In this document: positions 1-5,941 of the stretch, piece after piece
Position numbering within the stretch: the first letter of the stretch is position 1
Layout of the letters: each line of letters opens with the position of its first letter
Origin: Chitinophagia bacterium
Lineage (GTDB): Bacteria > Bacteroidota > Bacteroidia > Chitinophagales > Chitinophagaceae
DNA: 5,941 nt
Reading direction: 5' to 3'
Assembly (NCBI GenBank): GCA_010027295.1
Contig: RGVM01000184.1
Coordinates: forward strand, 1-5,941
Notes under the pieces: model-generated
Seen by the model: only the letters and a program-made list of their open reading frames with translations
What the model was told of the DNA's origin: nothing
Databases searched by the model: none
Made by a program: the position numbers and the translations under genes

Positions 1-868
1 ACCCTCCGAGTTCTCCATCTTCATGCTCGGCGCCTACAGCCCCGCCCCCCGTACCAACATCGGCAACCTCCGCAACAACGGGGTGGAGCTCGACATGTCT
101 TGGAAGGACCGGGTCGGTAAGGTATTCTACGGCGTCAGTGGAAACTTCGCCTACAACCAGAACCGCCTCGAGACCTGGAACACCCTGCTCCTGCGTGGCA
201 ACATTTTCCTGCAGATGCCCTACCAGTTCGTGTACACTTACCAGTCTAAGGGTATCGCACAGTCCTGGGCCGACATCTATGCCGCCACGCCTCAGGGCGC
301 ATCCCCCGGCGACATCCTCATGGAGGACCTGAACGGTGACGGACGCATCACTGCGGACGACCGCAAGGCCCTCGCCAACAACCTGCAGGAACTGCCCACC
401 ACGACTTTCACCCTCACAGGCTTCGTCAACTGGAAGGGTTTCGACCTTACCGTGTTTTTGCAGGGTTCCTCCGGTCGCAAGGACTTCTGGCTGAACATCT
501 ACAACAACACCAATTTCAACAACGCCCGCTATGCAGCCTCCTGGGAGCATTGGACCAACCCCTGGGCATGGGACAACCGCGGCGGCTCCTGGCCCCGCAT
601 GGGCGGCAGCGGCAACAACCGCCTGTCCAGCACCTACTGGCTCGACGACATGACCTTCCTCCGCGCCAAGAACGTACAGCTCGGTTATACAGTGCCCGAC
701 AAAGTACTGAGGACGATCGGCATCGAGAACCTCCGCTTCGTACTCTCGGCCGAGAATATCGGGACGCTCACGAAATTCCGGGGTCTCGACCCGGAGAAAC
801 TGGGCGACGACAACAACGTGTATCCCATCAACAAGTCCTACTCCTTCGCCGTCAACCTGAGCTTCTAA
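1..868 (+). CDS. SusC/RagA-family TonB-dependent outer-membrane transporter, C-terminal fragment (5' end outside window)
   Basis: This would be the outer-membrane pore of a SusCD glycan importer, energised through TonB. The frame is open from base 2, giving about 288 residues of C-terminal beta-barrel and ending in TAA at 866-868. What is visible: early on NIGNLRNNGVELDMSW, typical of SusC barrels; a calcium-loop-like DLNGDGRITADDR encoded at 326-364, usual in this family after a GDI turn; GFVNWKGFDLTVFLQGSSGR, a standard SusC strand pair; W/N-rich loops (SWEHWTNPWAWDN); then FLRAKNVQLGYTVPDKVL and LRFVLSAENIGTLT. The last strand, YSFAVNLSF, ends in the aromatic residue expected for outer-membrane barrel insertion. 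The plug domain and the TonB box lie upstream and cannot be assessed. A susD-like gene follows after 16 nt, which confirms the family. Substrate cannot be read from this fragment. Confidence 0.96.
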   Translation, partial: PSEFSIFMLGAYSPAPRTNIGNLRNNGVELDMSWKDRVGKVFYGVSGNFAYNQNRLETWNTLLLRGNIFLQMPYQFVYTYQSKGIAQSWADIYAATPQGASPGDILMEDLNGDGRITADDRKALANNLQELPTTTFTLTGFVNWKGFDLTVFLQGSSGRKDFWLNIYNNTNFNNARYAASWEHWTNPWAWDNRGGSWPRMGGSGNNRLSSTYWLDDMTFLRAKNVQLGYTVPDKVLRTIGIENLRFVLSAENIGTLTKFRGLDPEKLGDDNNVYPINKSYSFAVNLSF

Positions 869-884
869 CGCAAGAAACGCACAC

Positions 885-2744
885 ATGAAAATCCCCACGA
901 TCCATATGAGAAGATTCATCATCCTCCTGACGGGTGTCGCCATGTTGACACAGACCTCCTGCCGGAAGGAACTGCTCGACCAGACCCCGACGGGACTCCT
1001 CGACGCACAGGTCTTCTGGAAAACGGAATCCGACGCCACCATCGCCCTCATGGCCGCCTACTCCGCCGTAAGGGCCGTCTTCAACCGCGACTACTACCTC
1101 GACGGCCATGGTGAGTTCACACGCTGCCGAGGCACCAGCGCCACCAGCGGGAGCATCCTCCGCGGCGACCCCTATCAGGGTGCCAACTACGACCCCTCGG
1201 GCTATGGTGGAAGCTTCACCAAGTACTTCCAGTACCTCTACGGCGCCGTCCACCGCTGCAACTACGTCATCGAGAATATCAACCTCAAGATGCTGCCCAC
1301 GGCTACCGGCACCAACAAGGCGAACCTGGAGGCCATCGTCGGCGAAGCGCGGCTCATGAGGGGCATGGTGTACTTCCGCCTGATCTCCATGTGGGGCGAC
1401 GTGCCCTATATCGGCCAGATCATCTACGACAACAGCGAGGTCACTGCCATCAAACGCATGCCCATCGGGCAGGTGCGCGACTCCATCCTCGCCGACTTCG
1501 ACTATGCCATCGCAAAGCTTCCCGCCAAGGCCATCGGCCTCGGCCGCGGTTCCAAGCCCGCCGCCCTAGCCTTCCGCGGCAAACTCAACCTCTTCTGGGG
1601 CAGCTGGAAGAAGAACGGCTGGCCCGAACTCGAAGGGTTCACGCAGAGCGCCTCCGAGGCGCAGGCCGCCTTCACGGCCGCTGCGGCTGATTTCAAGTCC
1701 GTCGCCAACGACTTCGGCCTCACCCTCTACAAGAACGGCGACCCCGGGCAGATCGATGCCCTCGGCAAGGCCGACATCCTCCCGAACTACTTCGAACTCT
1801 TCACGCCCAAGGCCAACGGGAACTCCGAGATGATCATGGTGTTCACCCACTCGGGCACACCCACCAACCCCTCGCAGGGCGAAGAGCTGATGCGCGACTT
1901 CTCCGGCCGAACTGTCGAAGGCTCGCAGTGCTGGCTGGCCCCCCGCTATGAAATCGCCGACCGCTACCAGCTCCTCACGACGGGCGACTTCGCGCCGAAG
2001 CTCGTCCCGATGAACCCCACCACCAACCCGGCCGCCCGTACCACCCTCAACTCAGCGGTCAACCCCAACTCCTACGCCAACCGCGACTACCGCATGAAGG
2101 CGACCATGATGTGGGACTACGAGCAATGCATCGGCCTCGCCTCCCTCAAGTCGACCGGCATGTCGCCCTTCATCTATCAGAGCTGGGCGGCGACTGTCAC
2201 GCTCAACGGCATCAAATACATCACTTACAACACCGACGGCTGCAACTCCGGCTATGTCTTCCGCAAGTTCGTCCGCAACTACGAGGGACTGGGTCGTTCC
2301 GAGGGTGACTATGCATGGCCCGTCATGCGCCTCGCCGATGTGTACCTCATGTACGCCGAGGCCAGCAACGAGGTCAGCGGCCCACTCGCCGACGCCGTGG
2401 CCCTGGTCAACAGGGTTCGCGCACGTGGCGCACTTCCTGCCCTTACCCCGGCGAAGTATGCCAGCAGGCAGGCCTTCTTCGACGCCATCGAGCAGGAGCG
2501 CATCATCGAACTGGTCGGTGAGGGCATGCGTGGCTTCGACCTCCGTCGCTGGAGGGCCATCGAGCGCGTATGGGGTCCCCCGGGTGGCGTCGGTGTCTGG
2601 CGCATCGACACCTACGGCGCCCAGCAGCAGCGCTACTACCTCAATACCATCGACAGGGTGTATCAGCAGAACTACATCTTCCAGATCCCCACGGCAGAGC
2701 GCGACAGGAACCCCAACCTCACCCAGAACATCCCCTGGCGCTGA
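885..2744 (+). CDS. SusD/RagB-family nutrient-binding outer-membrane lipoprotein
   Basis: A surface lipoprotein of 619 residues, expected to form the lid on the upstream SusC barrel and bind the oligosaccharide. The N-terminus has Arg9-Arg10, a hydrophobic stretch and a lipobox-like LTQTSC with Cys26 as the acylated residue. The mature part opens with KELLDQTPTG, close to the usual SusD start. The N-terminal SusD region (about 30-250) includes GEARLMRGMVYFRLISMWGD, a TPR-like helix. The C-terminal RagB/SusD region shows PVMRLADVYLMYAEA (about 480-493), ERIIELVGEGMRGFDLRRW (538-556) and the family ending NPNLTQNIPW (609-618). Start: ATG 885 follows an A-rich stretch; ATG 906 (Met8) would give a more compact signal peptide and is a real alternative. 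The length is somewhat above the usual 500-600, with the extra sequence apparently in the central 290-460 region. It is probably co-transcribed with susC. Confidence 0.97.
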   Translation: MKIPTIHMRRFIILLTGVAMLTQTSCRKELLDQTPTGLLDAQVFWKTESDATIALMAAYSAVRAVFNRDYYLDGHGEFTRCRGTSATSGSILRGDPYQGANYDPSGYGGSFTKYFQYLYGAVHRCNYVIENINLKMLPTATGTNKANLEAIVGEARLMRGMVYFRLISMWGDVPYIGQIIYDNSEVTAIKRMPIGQVRDSILADFDYAIAKLPAKAIGLGRGSKPAALAFRGKLNLFWGSWKKNGWPELEGFTQSASEAQAAFTAAAADFKSVANDFGLTLYKNGDPGQIDALGKADILPNYFELFTPKANGNSEMIMVFTHSGTPTNPSQGEELMRDFSGRTVEGSQCWLAPRYEIADRYQLLTTGDFAPKLVPMNPTTNPAARTTLNSAVNPNSYANRDYRMKATMMWDYEQCIGLASLKSTGMSPFIYQSWAATVTLNGIKYITYNTDGCNSGYVFRKFVRNYEGLGRSEGDYAWPVMRLADVYLMYAEASNEVSGPLADAVALVNRVRARGALPALTPAKYASRQAFFDAIEQERIIELVGEGMRGFDLRRWRAIERVWGPPGGVGVWRIDTYGAQQQRYYLNTIDRVYQQNYIFQIPTAERDRNPNLTQNIPWR

Positions 2745-2777
2745 TCCACCACAGACCCACAAACCATCGAACAGAAC

Positions 2778-3185
2778 ATGAAGAAGACAGCATACAGGAT
2801 GGCTCTACTGGTGTTCCTCCCCGCCGCAGCCATGCTCTCGGCATGCCAGAAGGGACTCCCCGTCGATGAGGACGGCCTGCTCATTACCACGCGAAAGGAG
2901 TGCTTTGTCAGCAACTTCGAACTGCTGGGCAACGACTTCGTCAGCGTACGAAACGGCGTTCCCATCATCGACACCGTGGCGCAGACCATCAACGTGACGG
3001 TCAACTTCGGGACGGACCTCAAGAACCTCTACCCGCAGTTCACCCTGGCGACCGACTGCAAGCTCGACCCCAAGATCACCGGGAAGGTCGACTTCTCCGA
3101 CCTGGCAAACCCCAAGACATGGACAGTCGTCTCCGGTGACCGGCAGATCCGCAAGGCCTACAAGGTTTTCGTGAAGGTCCAGTGA
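2778..3185 (+). CDS. small SusE-position lipoprotein, DUF5018-like domain
   Basis: A predicted lipoprotein of 135 residues. The signal peptide starts MKKTAYRMALLVFLPAAA and ends in a clean lipobox LSAC with Cys23 acylated, so the mature protein is only about 113 residues. It seems to be a single Ig-like beta-sandwich. Residues from about 60 follow the pattern of DUF5018-type PUL proteins: TVAQTINVTVNFGTDLKNLYPQ, then LDPKITGKVDFSDL, then a closing strand pair TWTVVSGDRQIRKAYKVFV, where the family usually has a 'ytVtaedGs.k.YtV.V' ending. Such domains occur beside SusC/SusD pairs and are assumed to be glycan-binding or spacer modules; no enzymatic residues are evident. It sits 33 nt after susD and 19 nt before the next lipoprotein gene, so it is in the same operon. 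Lipoprotein status is near certain, the domain name is moderately certain, and function is inferred from position. Confidence 0.8.
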   Translation: MKKTAYRMALLVFLPAAAMLSACQKGLPVDEDGLLITTRKECFVSNFELLGNDFVSVRNGVPIIDTVAQTINVTVNFGTDLKNLYPQFTLATDCKLDPKITGKVDFSDLANPKTWTVVSGDRQIRKAYKVFVKVQ

Positions 3186-3204
3186 ACCCCCCAAAGCACA
3201 GCAC

Positions 3205-4197
3205 ATGCGTAACATTGATATGAAACGACTCCTCCCGGCCGCACTCGCCCTCACGCTGCTCGCCTCCTGTGAGAAGTCTGAGTACAAGATTCCGGACCCC
3301 ATCTCCGAAATCTCGAACGACTGCATCAAGCGGACGCTCGGCCCCAACATAGCGACACTCCCCATCGAGTTCGTCTACGCCATGGCCATCCCCAACACCA
3401 AGGGGAAACTGGCCTTCGCCGAGGTGGAGGCCTCCATCCCAGGCGCTGCCGGCACCTTCCTCGAGCACAGGTCCTTCTACACCAACTCCAGCGGCGTGGA
3501 CGTGCCCGTGACAGTAGGTTCGCCTTCGGTAACCTCCGGTGCAAAGACAAAAGTGACCTTCTCCGTCGACACCAATGCGGTATCCCTCAGGTACTACTAC
3601 ATCGTCCCCGACGAGGCACGCGGGAAGCAGGTGACCTTCACCTTCTCCGTCACAGGCTCCGATGGCAAGACGGCCACCATGAAGATGGGTCCCTACGACG
3701 TGTCGAAAATGGAGATCAAAAGGCTGATCAACGTCTCCAACAGCAATCTGATGTACCTGTCGATCGCCGACATGACCGCTTACAATGCGGCCAGTGCCGC
3801 CTCCAACGCCGCCAAGATCGACCTGGTGTACCTGTACCGCACCACGCCCGCCGTCTTCACCCACGGCCTGGTGGCGCCCGCGGCCGACCCCGCCGCATAC
3901 CTGCCCGGTGTCACCCTGCCCGCCGGTGTGAACAACAACACCAAGGTCGTCAAGGTCTTCAACCTGCAGGACCGGAACCTGGCCCAGCTACAGTACGGCA
4001 TCTATGTGGATGATATCGACCTCCAGAAGGTCGACTTCTCCACCGCCCCCAACTTCGCCATCGGCCTCCGGGCAGAGAACGGGGTCTGGGTCGAGACGGC
4101 CGACAAGAAGTACCGGGCCTACGTGTTCATCAACTCTGTGACCACAACAGGCACCGCCGTGGTGAGCATGCTCCGCTACGATCAGACCACCAAGTAA
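3205..4197 (+). CDS. SusF-position lipoprotein, DUF4466-like
   Basis: A 330-residue predicted outer-membrane lipoprotein. The lipobox LASC places the acylated Cys at 22, followed by EKSEYKIPDP. ATG 3205 is taken as the start, but ATG 3220 (Met6, MKRLLPAALAL...) gives an equally good, shorter signal peptide. The mature region begins with NDCIKRTLGPNI (38-49). It continues with VEASIPGAAGTFLEHRSFYT (74-93), RYYYIVPDEARGKQVTFTFS (129-148), a GPYDVSKM element (162-169), KIDLVYLYR (204-212) and YGIYVDDIDL (264-273), and closes with GVWVETADKKYRAYVFIN (293-310). From memory this pattern matches DUF4466, a family of Bacteroidota lipoproteins from SusCD loci with no known activity. The fold is probably all-beta. 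By position it is a candidate surface glycan-binding protein. It ends 20 nt before the terminator hairpin, as expected for the last gene of the transport and binding cluster. Confidence 0.82.
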   Translation: MRNIDMKRLLPAALALTLLASCEKSEYKIPDPISEISNDCIKRTLGPNIATLPIEFVYAMAIPNTKGKLAFAEVEASIPGAAGTFLEHRSFYTNSSGVDVPVTVGSPSVTSGAKTKVTFSVDTNAVSLRYYYIVPDEARGKQVTFTFSVTGSDGKTATMKMGPYDVSKMEIKRLINVSNSNLMYLSIADMTAYNAASAASNAAKIDLVYLYRTTPAVFTHGLVAPAADPAAYLPGVTLPAGVNNNTKVVKVFNLQDRNLAQLQYGIYVDDIDLQKVDFSTAPNFAIGLRAENGVWVETADKKYRAYVFINSVTTTGTAVVSMLRYDQTTK

Positions 4198-4217
4198 AAA
4201 GTTATTCCCTGACCATG

Positions 4218-4254
4218 ATCCCCCGTGCCTTCTCACAAAGGCCGGGGGATTTTT
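4218..4254 (+). terminator. intrinsic (Rho-independent) terminator after the DUF4466-like gene
   Basis: ATCCCCCG (4218-4225) pairs with CGGGGGAT (4243-4250), and GCCTT (4227-4231) with AAGGC (4238-4242). This leaves one bulged T at 4226 and a six-base loop, CTCACA (4232-4237). The 13-bp GC-rich stem is followed directly by a run of five T (4250-4254). It starts 20 nt after the TAA of the lipoprotein gene and ends 12 nt before the ATG of the lyase gene. The 69-nt gap (4198-4266) holds nothing else convincing. I see no TAnnTTTG-type -7 element of Bacteroidota promoters in it, and too little room after the T-run for a promoter, so the next gene probably depends on read-through or on a promoter inside the preceding gene. 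Confidence 0.85.
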
Positions 4255-4266
4255 CATGCACAACCC

Positions 4267-5941
4267 ATGAACAGACCTTCCATCTACCTGGCCCTCATCC
4301 TTACCCTCGCGACGCTCGCGTCCCAGGGACAGGCCTTCCGCCATCCCGGCATCTACCAGTCGGCCGCTGACATGGCGCGCATGCGACAGCTTGTGCGCAA
4401 CGGACCGCAGGAATATCAAATCGCCTTCCAGCGACTGAAAGAGGTGACGGACACGGCATTCCCCATCCGTCCCTACGCCCACGTGATGCGCGGGCCCTAT
4501 GGCAAACCCAACATCGGCGGCGAGGACCTCCGCAAAGGCGCGGAAATGGCCTACAACTGCGCACTGATGTGGTACCTGACGGAAGACAGGCGGTATGCCC
4601 GGAAGGCGGCGGAGATCCTCGACGCATGGTCCGCCACGCTCTGGGATTTCGACTTCAACGACGCCAAACTCATCGCCGGCATCACCGGACATGTATTCTG
4701 CAACGCGGCCGAGATCCTCCGCCATACGCCCTCCGGATGGTCCAGTCAGGGACAGGACGCCTTCCGCCGCATGCTCATGACGGCTTACTATCCCGTGCTT
4801 CGCTACTACTACCCTTCGGCCAACGGCAACTGGAACGGCATGATCATACAGACCCTGATGGCAATCGGCATACATACCGACAACAGGGCCCTGTTCAACG
4901 AGGCCCTCGACAACTTCCTGCACGCCCCCGTCAACGGGAGCCTGTTCAAATACATGTACCCCAGCGGTCAGTGCCAGGAGACCCCGCGCGACCAGGGGCA
5001 TGTGCAACTCGGCATCGGGCAGTTCGCAGGTGCCGCACAGGTCGCATATACGCAGGGAGTGGACCTGTATTCCATCGCCGACAATCGTCTGGCACTGGGG
5101 TTCGAATACAGCGCATCCATCCTCATGGGTCAGCGGCCGCAGTGCTACGGCGTTATTTCCGAACGGGCCATGGAGGTTCGTGACGACTTCGAGTCGGTCT
5201 ATCGCCATTATGCCGCCAAGGGCATCGAACTGCCCTGGACGCGCATGTGTGCCGACAGCATCCGCCGAAAAGCCTTCCGTTCCGTGCTCACTTCCGTGCG
5301 GGTATGGGGCCCTCCAACCTCTTCCCGTCCTGTTCCGAAACCATCTCCCATCGCCTACGTGGCGGGTGCGCTGCCGGCTTCGAAGGCCGACATGCCGAAG
5401 GATGCCATTGTCGTGGAACCCGGGCAGTCGGTCCAGTCAGCGGTCGACAAGGCCGCCGGCACCGGGGGATGGGTACTGCTGCGTCGCGGCATACACACGC
5501 TGCCCGCCACCTTGAAGCTGCCCGGCGGCATCACGCTCTGCGGGGAGGGCCTTGGCACTGTGATCTTCCTCGACCCCGCCTCGGGCATGCGTGACGCCAT
5601 CGTCAATGCGGCAGACTCCCTGTCGGGCCTGACGATTCGAGATCTTGTCGTGGAATGCTCCAACCGTACCGACGTGCCCTCCGACCCCAACTCCAACCGC
5701 TCGCATCGTGGCGGCTGGAACCGCGGAGGCATCATTCTGCGCGCCTCGCGGGAATTCGGCCTTCGGGACATCCGCATCGAGCGCGTGACGGTGCGCAACG
5801 CCACCTACGACGGCGTGCAGGTGGCGGGTGCCCATGGGTTGCGCATCATCGACTGCGACATCGACGAGAACGGGGCATCCGTCGTGCCCGGCCCGCGCCT
5901 TCAGCACAACCTCAATGTGAAGCACTGCCTCGACGTGGAGG
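4267..5941 (+). CDS. secreted alginate-lyase-family (PF05426-like) / right-handed beta-helix fusion protein, 3' end outside window
   Basis: The frame from ATG 4267 stays open to the edge: 558 codons without a stop. Residues 1-23 form a signal peptide ending QGQA before Phe24; there is no lipobox, so it is likely periplasmic or secreted. Residues about 24-330 resemble alginate-lyase-family (alpha/alpha)-toroids: HPGIYQSAADMARMRQLV, GGEDLRKGAEMAYNCALMWYLTED (84-107), AAEILDAWSATLW (114-126), ANGNWNGMIIQTLMAIG (185-201), QCQETPRDQGHVQLGIG (235-251), GVDLYSIADNRLALGFEYSAS (264-284) and a YRHYAAKG helix. Asn188, His245, Arg241 and Tyr281 are candidate active-site residues by motif; PL38-type or related lyases are possible. 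A Pro/Ser/Thr-rich linker (348-361) leads to a beta-helix start from about 378: AIVVEPGQSVQSAVDKAAG, VLLRRGIHTL, GITLCGEGLGTVIFLD, then repeating coils to HNLNVKHC. This second half could be a second lyase, an epimerase or a binding helix. Codon use in the linker is unusual (see findings). Confidence 0.88.
   Translation, partial: MNRPSIYLALILTLATLASQGQAFRHPGIYQSAADMARMRQLVRNGPQEYQIAFQRLKEVTDTAFPIRPYAHVMRGPYGKPNIGGEDLRKGAEMAYNCALMWYLTEDRRYARKAAEILDAWSATLWDFDFNDAKLIAGITGHVFCNAAEILRHTPSGWSSQGQDAFRRMLMTAYYPVLRYYYPSANGNWNGMIIQTLMAIGIHTDNRALFNEALDNFLHAPVNGSLFKYMYPSGQCQETPRDQGHVQLGIGQFAGAAQVAYTQGVDLYSIADNRLALGFEYSASILMGQRPQCYGVISERAMEVRDDFESVYRHYAAKGIELPWTRMCADSIRRKAFRSVLTSVRVWGPPTSSRPVPKPSPIAYVAGALPASKADMPKDAIVVEPGQSVQSAVDKAAGTGGWVLLRRGIHTLPATLKLPGGITLCGEGLGTVIFLDPASGMRDAIVNAADSLSGLTIRDLVVECSNRTDVPSDPNSNRSHRGGWNRGGIILRASREFGLRDIRIERVTVRNATYDGVQVAGAHGLRIIDCDIDENGASVVPGPRLQHNLNVKHCLDVE

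Noticed and set aside
326..364. Possible EF-hand or dockerin-like calcium domain in the SusC fragment (DLNGDGRITADDR)
   Set aside because: As a separate domain it is rejected: this loop is a regular element of SusC-type barrels, and no second repeat is present, as a dockerin would need.
2052..2762. A 236-codon minus-strand frame opposite the 3' part of the susD-like gene
   Set aside because: The susD frame here carries the canonical RagB/SusD motifs, and the antisense product has no recognisable domain.
2254..2781. A 175-codon plus-strand frame overlapping the end of the susD-like gene
   Set aside because: It is a Ser/Thr/Pro-rich shadow frame lying wholly over conserved SusD sequence.
3076..3864. 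A 262-codon minus-strand frame across the two small lipoprotein genes
   Set aside because: It overlaps two well-supported lipoprotein genes and has a biased composition with no motif.
4569..5183. A 204-codon plus-strand frame inside the lyase gene
   Set aside because: It is an out-of-frame Arg/Pro/Gln-rich reading; the frame from 4267 carries the signal peptide and the lyase-family motifs through the same bases.
3988..5208. A 406-codon open frame on the minus strand opposite the lyase and DUF4466-like genes
   Set aside because: It is antisense to frames with clear signal peptides and family motifs, spans the terminator, and its low-complexity Gly/Val/His/Arg translation is typical of complementary reading of GC-rich coding DNA.

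Overview
The window is a piece of a polysaccharide utilization locus (PUL) from a GC-rich member of the Bacteroidota. GC is roughly 60% in rows counted by eye. The phylum call rests on a SusC-like receptor followed directly by a SusD-like lipoprotein, further lipoproteins in the SusE/SusF positions, and no Shine-Dalgarno-like sequences before the starts. Genus cannot be fixed from the sequence. The base composition is higher than in most Bacteroides and would suit a GC-rich or uncultured Bacteroidales-type lineage (inference).

Layout, all on the + strand: (1) 1-868, the C-terminal barrel end of a SusC/RagA-type TonB-dependent outer-membrane transporter, cut by the left edge. (2) 885-2744, a complete SusD/RagB-family lipoprotein. 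(3) 2778-3185, a short 135-residue lipoprotein with a DUF5018-like domain. (4) 3205-4197, a 330-residue lipoprotein resembling DUF4466. (5) 4218-4254, a strong intrinsic terminator hairpin. (6) 4267-5941, the 5' part of a large secreted protein that runs off the right edge without a stop. Its N-terminal half looks like an alginate-lyase-family (alpha/alpha)-toroid and its C-terminal half starts a right-handed parallel beta-helix.

Genes 1-4 are 16, 33 and 19 nt apart and look like one operon. The expected division of labour is SusC as the pore, SusD as its lid, and the two small lipoproteins as accessory surface glycan-binding proteins. The sixth gene would supply the enzyme. Its two domain types both suggest an acidic, uronate-containing glycan such as alginate, glucuronan or pectin. 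The substrate is inferred from fold families, not shown. No tRNA, rRNA, CRISPR array, insertion sequence or long repeat was seen, and no gene-free stretch exceeds 70 bases.
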